The notes below the pieces were generated by a model. The model was not told the DNA's origin, made no database searches, and saw nothing but the letters and a program-made list of their open reading frames with translations. Positions 52,186 through 60,566 of a DNA stretch of 64,000 nucleotides are shown here, piece after piece. Source of the stretch: UBA4582 sp002389265 (lineage in GTDB: Bacteria > Pseudomonadota > Gammaproteobacteria > Pseudomonadales > Azotimanducaceae); NCBI GenBank assembly GCA_943788825.1, contig CALSRT010000002.1:992001-1056000 (forward strand), read 5' to 3'. Every line of letters begins with the position of its first letter. The first letter of the stretch is position 1. The position numbers were made by a program, and so were the translations under genes.

Positions 52186-53466
52186 GTGGATCAAACCTTA
52201 GAACTTCAATACGCGTTAGATACGTTTTATTTCCTTGTCTGTGGCGCGCTCGTCATGTGGATGGCGGCCGGCTTTGCGATGCTTGAGGCGGGTCTGGTCC
52301 GGTCGAAAAATACAGCGGAGATCTTGACGAAAAACGTCGCGCTATTTGCGATCTCCTGCATCATGTACCTCGTTTGCGGTTATGCCATCATGTATGGCGG
52401 TGGATTTATGTTGTCGGGCATTGAGCTTGATGGCGCCGCCAGTGCTGAAGTCCTGACCGAGACAGTCCTGGCTGAGTCTCGCGAAGCTGGGTTTGCCGGC
52501 GGCTCGGTCTATTCGAATGCGTCAGACTTCTTTTTCCAGGTTGTCTTCGTAGCGACTGCCATGTCGATCGTGTCGGGTGCGGTCGCAGAAAGAATGAAGC
52601 TCTGGGCGTTTCTCGGATTTGCCGTCGTCATGACGGGTCTGATTTATCCTCTGGAAGGTTCATGGACTTGGGGTGGCAGTTCTGTATTTGGCTTGTACAC
52701 ACTGGGTGATCTAGGTTTCTCTGACTTCGCTGGATCGGGCATCGTACACATGGCGGGTGCAGCAGCGGCCTTAGCCGGTGTCCTGGTGCTGGGCGCACGT
52801 AAGGGTAAATATGGTAAAAACGGACAAGTTAACGCCATCCCCGGGGCTAACTTGCCACTGGCGACGCTGGGTACCTTCATTTTGTGGATGGGCTGGTTTG
52901 GTTTTAATGGTGGTTCGGTGCTTAAACTGGGTGATATCGCCAGTGCCAACTCAGTCGCTATGGTGTTCCTGAATACTAACGCTGCAGCAGCGGGCGGGGC
53001 GATGGCTGCGCTGATCACCGCCAGATCATTGTTTGGTAAGGCCGACTTAACCATGTTGCTCAACGGGGCATTGGCTGGGTTGGTGGCGATTACAGCAGAA
53101 CCTTCGACACCTACTGCGCTGCAGGCAACCTTATTTGGCGGGCTTGGGGGCGTGTTAGTCGTATTTTCTATCATCGGGCTGGACAAGTTAAAAATCGATG
53201 ACCCCGTTGGCGCCATCTCGGTTCACGGTACTTGTGGTTTGTTAGGTCTGTTGCTGGTACCCCTGACTAACGATGGTGCGCTCTTAAGTGGTCAATTGAT
53301 TGGGGCCGCGACCATCTTCGGTTGGGTGTTTGCGATGAGTCTTGCGGTTTGGTTGATTCTTAAGATGACAGTGGGTATTCGAGTCAGCGAAGAAGAAGAA
53401 TACCAGGGTGTTGATATCGGTGAGTGTGGTGTCGAGGCCTATCCCGAGTTCGTTGTCAGCAGATAG
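52186..53466 (+). CDS. amt: ammonium transporter
   Basis: The 426-residue Amt protein admits ammonium across the inner membrane. It has the family's ALVMWMAAGFAMLEAGLVRSKN near the start, FFFQVVFVATAMSIVSGAVAER, and WMGWFGFNGGSVL. GTG is the start, with GGAGG eight bases upstream. A sigma-54 promoter precedes it and a strong terminator follows. Most proteobacteria couple it to glnK; no glnK lies beside it here. Confidence 0.93.
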   Translation: MDQTLELQYALDTFYFLVCGALVMWMAAGFAMLEAGLVRSKNTAEILTKNVALFAISCIMYLVCGYAIMYGGGFMLSGIELDGAASAEVLTETVLAESREAGFAGGSVYSNASDFFFQVVFVATAMSIVSGAVAERMKLWAFLGFAVVMTGLIYPLEGSWTWGGSSVFGLYTLGDLGFSDFAGSGIVHMAGAAAALAGVLVLGARKGKYGKNGQVNAIPGANLPLATLGTFILWMGWFGFNGGSVLKLGDIASANSVAMVFLNTNAAAAGGAMAALITARSLFGKADLTMLLNGALAGLVAITAEPSTPTALQATLFGGLGGVLVVFSIIGLDKLKIDDPVGAISVHGTCGLLGLLLVPLTNDGALLSGQLIGAATIFGWVFAMSLAVWLILKMTVGIRVSEEEEYQGVDIGECGVEAYPEFVVSR

Positions 53467-53491
53467 ATAGTGTTATAACCAGTCCCCTTCG

Positions 53492-53520
53492 GCGCTCTGT
53501 TTTCAGAGCGCTTTTTTTTT
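53492..53520 (+). terminator. intrinsic terminator after amt
   Basis: GCGCTCTG (53492-53499) pairs perfectly with CAGAGCGC (53504-53511) over a TTTT loop and is followed by nine T. Confidence 0.93.
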
Positions 53521-53594
53521 GCTGTAATTTGGCTATTTGAAGCCCATCGGCATGATGAGCTGATAGCAGGCGCCAAGCTCACTGTCGAGTGGTC

Positions 53595-54137
53595 CTACTT
53601 GTTGGCGCCATTCCAGGGTTGAATTGGTGCGTCAGGCAAGTCATCAATGACTGTTTCTTCGTGAAAAATTTCGAAGCCGCGAGCGAGATAATTATTGAGT
53701 GCTTGTGGATGATCCAGAGAGCAGGTGTGCAACCAGATTCTACGACCACCTAAGCGCCAGGCATTGGTGATGGCATCTTCCAGCAGGGCCTTGCCAAAAC
53801 CTTGGCCGATGAAATCGGTGATCAAACCAAAATAAGCGATTTCAACGCAGTCATCAGCTTGTCGTTCGAGCTCAAAATAGCCTACAGGTGTACCCTCGTC
53901 ATAGGCGACCCACGTCTCTACGCCAGGTCGGTTGAGACAGGCGAGCCATTGGTCATAAGTCCAGGTCAGGCGCATATACCATTGCCAGGATGCGCCTACA
54001 GCAACATAAAGGAACCGGTTGAATTCGGGTAAGGGTCGGGTTAGCTTTTTTAGGGAATAGGGTCTGGGCGCTGAGATTTTGGGCATGCGCGCTGCATCCG
54101 TAATCTCTATGTGCCAGACTTTGATTGATTGTTTCAT
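53595..54137 (-). CDS. GNAT-family acetyltransferase
   Basis: The 180-residue protein has the acetyl-CoA-binding region of GNAT enzymes: VEIAYFGLITDFIGQGFGKALLEDAI, with the pyrophosphate loop GQGFGKA, and PQALNNYLARGFEIFHEE at the end. It probably acetylates an amino group of a small molecule or protein; the substrate is unknown. The ATG at 54137 is preferred to an upstream start because the earlier extension overlaps the SDR gene. It is the last gene of the long minus-strand run. Confidence 0.8.
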   Translation of the reverse strand: MKQSIKVWHIEITDAARMPKISAPRPYSLKKLTRPLPEFNRFLYVAVGASWQWYMRLTWTYDQWLACLNRPGVETWVAYDEGTPVGYFELERQADDCVEIAYFGLITDFIGQGFGKALLEDAITNAWRLGGRRIWLHTCSLDHPQALNNYLARGFEIFHEETVIDDLPDAPIQPWNGANK

Positions 54138-54195
54138 CGTGGGTTGCTCTCTTCGGGGGCAATGCTGGTGGTTGATGCCCGGCAGCGACGCGGCA

Positions 54196-54879
54196 TCAAG
54201 TATTCGTCGCCCAGCCACCGGCAAAGGGCACAACTTGGCCTACCATGAAATCGCTGTTGTTCGACGCTAAAAACAGCGCGAGCTCAGCAGACTCCTCAGC
54301 TCTGGCGATTCGGCGAATAGGTACGTTGCGTTTCAGATGATTTTGAAAGCGCTCGGAGGCGACCAGTTCATCGGGGTAATATTCTGGATTGCTGACATAG
54401 TTTTGAGCGATGGCATTGATCTGGACGTTGGCCGCCGCAAACTCTAGGCCTGTGGCGCGGATAAAGGCATTTTGTGCTCCCCGTGCGGCACAATAGGCCG
54501 CCGACCCAGGCAAGCCTCGAAGTGGTGCGGCGCTGGTGATGGCGACGATTTTACCGTGACCGCGCTCGGCCATCAGCGGTGCGAAATGTCTAATCAGGCG
54601 CATCAAAGGGTGCACCATGGTGTCAAACATGCCCTCCCAGTCGGCGTCTTGGATATCAGCAGTTGGACTGTTACAAGGGGCGTGGGCGAGATTGGCCACC
54701 AGAATATCGATATCGGCGTTTTGGCTGACATATTCGGCAAATGCGCCCGCGGCGGGTACGATACCGGGTCGGGCATCGATCAATGCACCTTCTTGGGTAA
54801 ATAACTGGGTAATCGCCGGGCCCATATAGTCAATACATTGAGTGACCAGTACACGCTTATTTTTGAGTCGATCAGGCAT
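54196..54879 (-). CDS. halohydrin-dehalogenase-type SDR
   Basis: The 227-residue SDR-fold protein lacks the TGxxxGxG cofactor motif of ordinary SDRs. Instead it has TQCIDYMG at 13-20, the T-x4-F/Y-x-G halide-pocket motif of halohydrin dehalogenases. The catalytic set is Ser116, Tyr129 and Arg133, which fits S-x12-Y-x3-R, with Arg where SDRs have Lys. QNYVSNPEYYP and GQVVPFAGGW also fit that family. Such enzymes convert vicinal haloalcohols to epoxides and release halide without cofactor. The identification rests on motifs only. GAGGAA lies six bases ahead of the ATG. Confidence 0.75.
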   Translation of the reverse strand: MPDRLKNKRVLVTQCIDYMGPAITQLFTQEGALIDARPGIVPAAGAFAEYVSQNADIDILVANLAHAPCNSPTADIQDADWEGMFDTMVHPLMRLIRHFAPLMAERGHGKIVAITSAAPLRGLPGSAAYCAARGAQNAFIRATGLEFAAANVQINAIAQNYVSNPEYYPDELVASERFQNHLKRNVPIRRIARAEESAELALFLASNNSDFMVGQVVPFAGGWATNT

Positions 54880-54903
54880 GGGCTATTCCTCGAGTATTTC
54901 GGG

Positions 54904-55290
54904 TCAGTTGACGACGACCGCATGGGCCTTGAGCAATTCGATGGGCACGATGTCTAGTGCCTTGAGGTGAGTATTATTCAAGAATACCCTTGGCGCCATG
55001 CCTTTGCTTTGCGCCTGCAGCCAGCGGCTCGCACATAAACACCAGCGATCACCGGGTCGTAATCCGGCAAAACCTGCCTCAGGGTGGGGCGTCGAAAGAT
55101 CGTTGCCGGCGAATCTTGAGTACTGTAGAAACGCTTCAGTGACTTCTACGCAGACCGTATGTGATCCATGATCTTCTGTGCAGGTATTGCAGCTGCCGTC
55201 GCGAAAAAACCCAGTCATAGGATCATTGCTGCAGGGTTCCAGTGGTTCGCCGAAGACATTCGTGGAAGGCTCTAGATCGAATCCAGTCAT
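54904..55290 (-). CDS. DUF2237-family protein
   Basis: The 128-residue protein matches the conserved DUF2237 pattern: NVFGEPLEPCSNDPMTGFFRDGSC, EDHGSHTVCVEVTEAFL, GNDLSTPHPEAGFAGLRPGDRWCLCASRW, and LNNTHLKALDIVPIE. Several cysteines are conserved-looking. The family's function is not established. It lies 24 bases upstream of the SDR gene, within the same run. Confidence 0.88.
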   Translation of the reverse strand: MTGFDLEPSTNVFGEPLEPCSNDPMTGFFRDGSCNTCTEDHGSHTVCVEVTEAFLQYSRFAGNDLSTPHPEAGFAGLRPGDRWCLCASRWLQAQSKGMAPRVFLNNTHLKALDIVPIELLKAHAVVVN

Positions 55291-55311
55291 GTTAATTTTC
55301 CAGGTCAGAGT

Positions 55312-55797
55312 TTATTGAGGCACGTCGTGGATGTCGTCCCATTCAGTATATTGCTTCTTGCCGTCAACCCTGAGCATGCGCCGTTTAATTCTCGGGTAGT
55401 CACAGATATCGATTTTGTTCCGCTCGCCACTCATGAGATAAACCAGGTCCTCAGCGTAGGGATTAGACAAATTGTGGGCTAGTGAATCCACCGTAAAGCC
55501 CATGAAATCTCCTGGGCCTACCTCATGGCGGCTTTCACCTATTTCGGCAATACCATGACCGGAGAGGATATAAATAAACTCTTCGTCGCAATGGTGGGTG
55601 TGGAACTGGGTTGAGTCATGACCCGGCTCGAGCCTGACCAGGTGCACGCCGATATGGCTCAGTCCCACCAGGTCGCCAAGTGAGCGTGTATGACGCACGG
55701 CGTTAGGGTTAAATTGATGGGTATTGACGGTCTCGTCGAGGCCGCTAATGTCCTGCGCCGATAATAGTGGGTGCGGCGGTTTAGTGTCCACGCCCAC
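55312..55797 (-). CDS. cupin-domain protein
   Basis: The 161-residue protein has a cupin barrel: motif 1 reads GHDSTQFHTHHCDEEFIYILSG with two to three histidines and a Glu for a metal; motif 2 is GPGDFMGFTVDSLAHNLSN. The ending KKQYTEWDDIHDVP is typical of the group. The function is unknown, possibly an isomerase or a stress regulator. It likely starts at a GTG at 55797 or 55791, overlapping the 3' end of rhlB in another frame; AAAGGA lies just upstream. Confidence 0.75.
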   Translation of the reverse strand: MGVDTKPPHPLLSAQDISGLDETVNTHQFNPNAVRHTRSLGDLVGLSHIGVHLVRLEPGHDSTQFHTHHCDEEFIYILSGHGIAEIGESRHEVGPGDFMGFTVDSLAHNLSNPYAEDLVYLMSGERNKIDICDYPRIKRRMLRVDGKKQYTEWDDIHDVPQ

Positions 55798-57139
55798 GGT
55801 TTCCTTTGTTAGTTGGTCTGCTGGGCACCATTGGCGGCTTTTCGCGACCCTTGCGAACAGGCGCAGGGAGCGCTTCCAATAAGGCCTCTGGCGGTTGCTC
55901 GCAGCGGAATGCCTGGCCAAGTAAGGTCTCGATGGCGGGCAGCATAAATGATTCATCTTCGCAGGCGAGGCTGACTGAGGTACCCATTGCGCCGGCTCGA
56001 CCGGTTCTGCCGATGCGGTGAACATAGTCTTCTGGGTCTTCGGGTAAGTTGTAGTTGATCACATGGGACACACCGTCGACGTGGATACCGCGACCCGCCA
56101 CGTCAGTGGCCACCAGGACTTTAATTTCACCTGATTTGAATTGTTCGAGGGTCCGAATGCGCTTGGTTTGTACGACTTCACCGCTGAGCAGCCCTGAGTC
56201 GATTCCGTGGCGATACAGCCGGCTTTCCAGTGAGCGAGTCTCGTCCCGCCGATTGGCGAAAATAATGACCCGATCAACGGTGTCCAGTTGCAACAGGTTA
56301 TACAGGACCGCGAATTTTTGGTCTGCACTTGTCAGGTAGACTAACTGTTCGACGGAGTCGACAGCGACCTGATCAGGTTCCACTTCTATGCGCACAGGAT
56401 CCAGCGTCCAGCTCGCAGCCAGACGCTTGATGTCGTCACTAAAGGTTGCGCTGAATAACTGAGTCTGACGCTTTTGCTTAGCGGGTGTCTTGCTGATAAT
56501 CGATTTCACGTCGGGAATAAATCCCATGCTCAACATTCTATCAGCCTCATCAATGATCAGTGTTTCGACCCTGGATAAATTAATGACGCCAGTCCGGCAA
56601 AAGTCCAGCAGACGTCCAGGTGTTGCGATAATAATATCGATGGGGCCTTTGAGCTGGTTCTTCTGTCTTTCATAATCCATGCCACCCACTACGGATAAAA
56701 CAGAGAGGTCAGTGAACAACGAAAGGCTGATCGCGTCCTCGGCGATCTGCATAACCAGTTCCCGGGTCGGGGCGATGATAAGTGCAAAAGGTGTGCCCGC
56801 CGGCCGAGGATCGTATTCTGGATGTTCGAGATGATAAGTGATCACGGAAATCAAAAATGCGGCGGTCTTACCAGTACCGGTTTGGGCCTGGGCGATAATA
56901 TCTCGCCCATCCAGTGAATAGGGCAGCACCTCTTTTTGAATAGTCGTGGAGGTGGTAAAACCCAATTTGTCGATCGCCAAGTAGAGCTCTTTCGGAAGGT
57001 CAAGTTCAAGGAAGTCGTTAACCTGGGGTTCTGCGGCCGCCGCTGGATTAAGTTGATCGACAGGGTCGGTGGTTGCCGCCGCAGTGGCAGGCTCTGCTGG
57101 CAGTTGATCGGTATCAGGTGACTCGTTGAGAAGCTTCAT
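55781..57139 (-). CDS. rhlB: RhlB-type DEAD-box RNA helicase
   Basis: A 452-residue ATP-dependent RNA helicase. Motifs: AQTGTGKTAAF, APTRELVMQ, TPGRLLDF, DEADRML, SATFSDD, VATDVAGRGIHVDGV, and HRIGRTGRAG. The C-terminal ACEDESFMLPAIE and PEALLEALPAP resemble RhlB, which works in the RNA degradosome of gammaproteobacteria. The N-terminal 40 residues are Ala/Pro-rich and the C-terminus is basic. It sits seven bases after the aminotransferase gene and overlaps the cupin gene. Confidence 0.88.
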   Translation of the reverse strand: MKLLNESPDTDQLPAEPATAAATTDPVDQLNPAAAAEPQVNDFLELDLPKELYLAIDKLGFTTSTTIQKEVLPYSLDGRDIIAQAQTGTGKTAAFLISVITYHLEHPEYDPRPAGTPFALIIAPTRELVMQIAEDAISLSLFTDLSVLSVVGGMDYERQKNQLKGPIDIIIATPGRLLDFCRTGVINLSRVETLIIDEADRMLSMGFIPDVKSIISKTPAKQKRQTQLFSATFSDDIKRLAASWTLDPVRIEVEPDQVAVDSVEQLVYLTSADQKFAVLYNLLQLDTVDRVIIFANRRDETRSLESRLYRHGIDSGLLSGEVVQTKRIRTLEQFKSGEIKVLVATDVAGRGIHVDGVSHVINYNLPEDPEDYVHRIGRTGRAGAMGTSVSLACEDESFMLPAIETLLGQAFRCEQPPEALLEALPAPVRKGREKPPMVPSRPTNKGNRGRGH

Positions 57140-57146
57140 CGTGTGG

Positions 57147-58418
57147 TTAGTCGCTCAAAAATTGGTTGACAGTCGCGAGTTGTAGACAAACTACGAGCAC
57201 CTCAAGTGCGCGCTGCAGAGAATCCATAGTCGGAAACGTGGGTGCGATCCGAATATTGCTGTTTTGTGGATCTAACCCATAGGGAAAGGTCGCGCCCGCT
57301 GGGGTCAGCTTAACACCAATTGCGGCGGCGTGTTGAATCACCTCAGAAGCCAGACCGGGCAAGGTGTCCAGGGAAATAAAGTAGCCGCCCCGTGGTTGAC
57401 TCCAGCTCGCTATGCCCTTGCCTTGGAGGTGTTCAGACAGGATTTGCAGGGTCAGATCAAACTTGGGTTGAATAATATTTCGATGTTTGACCATATGTGC
57501 GGCGATATGTTCAGCATCTTTGAGGAAACGGACATGTCGTAGCTGGTTGACCTTATCGAAGCCAATCACCGAAGCTGACAGGTATTTCTCGAAGGCCTTA
57601 AGATTATTCGGTTCGGCCGCTAAAAATGCGATGCCAGCGCCGGCGAAGGTGATTTTGGAGGTTGAGCCAAGCATTACGACACTACGTTCGTTACCCTGGC
57701 GTTTGGCCTCGGCCATCAGGTTCTTCAATACGTCAGGAGTATCACTGAGATGGTGTACCGCATAGGCGTTATCCCAGAGTATGGTGAAATGCTCACCAGC
57801 GATCTCCGCCAATCGGGCAATGCGGTCGACGACTGCGTCATTGTAGGTGTGTCCCGTGGGGTTGGAATATTTCGGGACACACCAGATCCCCTTGATTAAG
57901 GGATCCTGCTTGATCAGCGCCTCGACCTGATCCATGTCAGGACCGCCATCGAGCAATGGTACGTTGAGCATCTCGATGTCAAAGTGTTCGCAAATCGTAA
58001 AGTGTCGATCGTAGCCAGGCACGGGACAGATAAACTTTATTTTGGCATCCTTCGAGCCTACCAGTTCCTGGCGCCAGACAGGAAGCATGTGATCGATATA
58101 AGCGAACATCAACGTCAAGCTGCTGTTGCCACCAACCAAGACCTCGTCAGTGTCGACTTCGAGGAACGTGGCGGCCAACTGTCTTGCTTCTGGTATGCCT
58201 AGGATGCCACCGTAATTTCTCACGTCAGTGCCATCTTGCAACAGGTAGAAACCGTCAAGAATACCATCGAGCTCGTTAGATAAATCCAGCTGGGCCGGCG
58301 CCGGCTTACCACGGGTCAAATCGAGGTTGAGGTTGGCCTGCCGAAAGGCTTCATATTGCGCGCTGAGGGAGATCTGTAAAGTTCGCAATTGCTCGCGAGA
58401 CAGTTGTGTAAATTCCAT
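57147..58418 (-). CDS. MocR-like class I aminotransferase
   Basis: The 423-residue PLP enzyme resembles the aspartate-aminotransferase group of the Aminotran_MocR type, without a DNA-binding domain. Residues NLDLTRGKPAPAQLDLSNEL open it; PGYDRHFTICEHF, SNPTGHTYNDAVVD and the PLP lysine in MLGSTSKITFAGAG follow. It probably uses aspartate and 2-oxoglutarate. The ATG at 58418 follows GGAGG by five bases. It lies between argC and rhlB. Confidence 0.85.
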   Translation of the reverse strand: MEFTQLSREQLRTLQISLSAQYEAFRQANLNLDLTRGKPAPAQLDLSNELDGILDGFYLLQDGTDVRNYGGILGIPEARQLAATFLEVDTDEVLVGGNSSLTLMFAYIDHMLPVWRQELVGSKDAKIKFICPVPGYDRHFTICEHFDIEMLNVPLLDGGPDMDQVEALIKQDPLIKGIWCVPKYSNPTGHTYNDAVVDRIARLAEIAGEHFTILWDNAYAVHHLSDTPDVLKNLMAEAKRQGNERSVVMLGSTSKITFAGAGIAFLAAEPNNLKAFEKYLSASVIGFDKVNQLRHVRFLKDAEHIAAHMVKHRNIIQPKFDLTLQILSEHLQGKGIASWSQPRGGYFISLDTLPGLASEVIQHAAAIGVKLTPAGATFPYGLDPQNSNIRIAPTFPTMDSLQRALEVLVVCLQLATVNQFLSD

Positions 58419-58443
58419 TGAGTCCTCCAATTGGAACGGATAG

Positions 58444-59397
58444 TTAGACCGTAAGACCGGTCAATTCGTCTTTGTCTAACATCAAGTTGAGGTTTTGTAC
58501 GGCGGCACCTGCTGCGCCCTTGCCTAAATTATCGAGACAGGAAGTCAGGAGAATTTGATCGTCATTACCGAACACAAACAAGTCATTGCGATTGGTGCCA
58601 TTATTGCTTTGTGGCTCAAGAAATCCATCGTCCAGTGCTTGATTATCGTTGATGTCGTGAAGCCTAACGCAAGGTTCGCCAACGTAAGCCTCGGCTAACA
58701 GGTTGTGAACCACTTGAAGGTTCACGTCAGCGGTGAACCAGCTTTTTGGTAACGGAACGTTGACTAACATGCCCTGTGGAAAATGAGCAACAGACGGCAT
58801 AAACATGGGCTGCAGTGTTAGACCTGCATAGTGCTTCATCTCGTTCAGATGTTTGTGCGTCAAGCCGAGGCCATAAGGCCGTGTGTACCAAAGGTGTTCG
58901 GGCTGCTGTTGCGCGCGCTCGGCGTATTTCTCAATCATATTTCTGCCACCGCCGCTGTAGCCTGATACGCCGTGGCAAATCAATGGAATGTCGGAACGTA
59001 GCAGGCCGCTGCGGATCAGTGGCGTCACAGCCAACAGGAATCCCGTAGCCCAACATCCCGGGTTGGAAATGAAGTGCCCCTGACGGATTTTTTCTCTTTG
59101 CTGGGGTGCGAGCTCGGCTAGGCCGTAGACCCAATCCGGCGCGATCCGATGGGCTGTGCTGGCGTCTAAAACTCGAGTATTTGGATTCTCGATGAGGGCG
59201 ACAGTCTCTCTAGCAGCATCATCTGGCAAGCATAGAATAACGACATCCGCGCTGTTGATCAGTTGATGCTTGATTAGAGGGTTCTTTCGGTCCTCAACGG
59301 AAATCTGCAGCAGTTCAATATCGGTACGCTGACTCAATCTTTCGTGAATTTGTAGGCCAGTCGTGCCGACTTGGCCATCGATAAATACTGTATTCAT
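58444..59397 (-). CDS. argC: N-acetyl-gamma-glutamyl-phosphate reductase, type 2
   Basis: ArgC reduces N-acetylglutamyl phosphate in arginine synthesis. The 317-residue protein is the shorter type-2 form, with FIDGQVGTTGLQIHERL at the start, catalytic Cys115 in NPGCWATG, GVSGYSGGGRNMIE, and PSVAHFPQGM. Type-2 ArgC is more familiar from alphaproteobacteria and some others. The ATG overlaps the epoxide hydrolase stop (ATGA). No other arg genes are nearby. Confidence 0.9.
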   Translation of the reverse strand: MNTVFIDGQVGTTGLQIHERLSQRTDIELLQISVEDRKNPLIKHQLINSADVVILCLPDDAARETVALIENPNTRVLDASTAHRIAPDWVYGLAELAPQQREKIRQGHFISNPGCWATGFLLAVTPLIRSGLLRSDIPLICHGVSGYSGGGRNMIEKYAERAQQQPEHLWYTRPYGLGLTHKHLNEMKHYAGLTLQPMFMPSVAHFPQGMLVNVPLPKSWFTADVNLQVVHNLLAEAYVGEPCVRLHDINDNQALDDGFLEPQSNNGTNRNDLFVFGNDDQILLTSCLDNLGKGAAGAAVQNLNLMLDKDELTGLTV

Positions 59398-60566
59398 GAG
59401 CGAGCTTTATTCTCTAATAGTCTGATTTTTTGGAAAAACGTTCGTATGTCCGCGGCCAACAATTCTGGCTGCTCCAAGGCGGCAAAATGGCCGCCTGCGG
59501 GTTGCTCTGTCCAGTGCTGAATATTGTAGAGTTCCTCAGCCCAACTTCTCGGTGGTTGATAAAGTTCTGCTGGGAACATGGTGCAGCCTGTAGGCGTCGC
59601 AATTCTACCATGTTCGAATAGATTGTTGCCTACATGATTTGATTCGTAATATAGCCGGGTGGAAGACGTAATGGTGCCAGTGACCCAGTAGAGCATGATG
59701 TTGGTGAGCAATTCGTCACGGCTCACGCTATTCTCCAGCTGGCCATGACAATCGGTCCAGAAATGGAATTTTTCGCTGATCCAGGCGGCCAGTCCACTGG
59801 GCGAATCGTGTAAGCCGTAGCCAAGTGTCTGAGGTCTGGAACCCTGGATCGCCTGGTAACCGGTGCCGTCTATCATCAACTTTTGACGCTCGCTGAGTAC
59901 ACGCCGTTCTCGGTCGGTGACACCGGCAAATGGATCAGGCAAATGTTTCGGGTAGCCTGCAAAAACCAGGGTTAAGTGAATGCCGCAAACCTGCTCAGGG
60001 GCCAATACAGCAGTCCAACTGCTGATCGCTGAACCCCAGTCACCGCCCTGGGCACCATAACGCTCATAGCCGAGTTCAGCCATCAGCCGCACGTGTCCTT
60101 CGGCGACGCACTTCTGGTCAAACCCGGGTCTGGTTGGAGCTTTGGAAAAGCCGTAGCCCGGGATGGAAGGGCAGACAACATGAAAGGCGTCAGCAGCGGT
60201 TCCACCAAACTTTTCAGGGTGGGTCAACATCGGCAAAATACGACTGAATTCAACGATCGAACCTGGCCAACCGTGGGTCATGATCAAAGGTAAGGCTTCG
60301 GCGTGGGGCGAGCGAGCATGAATAAAGTGGAGTGATTGGTCGTCAAACTCCGCCGTAAAGTGCTCGAATTGATTCAGCTTCGCCTCTTGCTGCCGCCAAT
60401 CATATTGCTCCAGCCAATATTGGCACAGAGACTGTAACCATTGGCGGTCTGTACCGTACTGCCAATCCTGGCCAATCTCATCGGGCCAGCGAGTATTGCG
60501 CAAACGCTGGTGTAAATCATCGATGATGGCAGCGTCAATATCGATCTTGAATGGTGAGATTTTCAT
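59394..60566 (-). CDS. epoxide hydrolase (EHN-domain type)
   Basis: The 390-residue enzyme has the N-terminal epoxide-hydrolase domain (SPFKIDIDAAIIDDLHQRL to RWPDEIG) and an alpha/beta-hydrolase core. HGWPG (98-102) is the oxyanion region, Asp176 in GGDWGS is the nucleophile, and the general base is the His in GGHFAALEQPE. It opens epoxides to diols. It overlaps both neighbours by four bases (GT2-like gene upstream, argC downstream). Confidence 0.92.
   Translation of the reverse strand: MKISPFKIDIDAAIIDDLHQRLRNTRWPDEIGQDWQYGTDRQWLQSLCQYWLEQYDWRQQEAKLNQFEHFTAEFDDQSLHFIHARSPHAEALPLIMTHGWPGSIVEFSRILPMLTHPEKFGGTAADAFHVVCPSIPGYGFSKAPTRPGFDQKCVAEGHVRLMAELGYERYGAQGGDWGSAISSWTAVLAPEQVCGIHLTLVFAGYPKHLPDPFAGVTDRERRVLSERQKLMIDGTGYQAIQGSRPQTLGYGLHDSPSGLAAWISEKFHFWTDCHGQLENSVSRDELLTNIMLYWVTGTITSSTRLYYESNHVGNNLFEHGRIATPTGCTMFPAELYQPPRSWAEELYNIQHWTEQPAGGHFAALEQPELLAADIRTFFQKIRLLENKARS

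Noticed and set aside
55798..56025. N-terminal extension of the cupin protein into the helicase gene
   Set aside because: The extra 76 codons are a shadow of rhlB in another frame; the cupin core begins after 55797.
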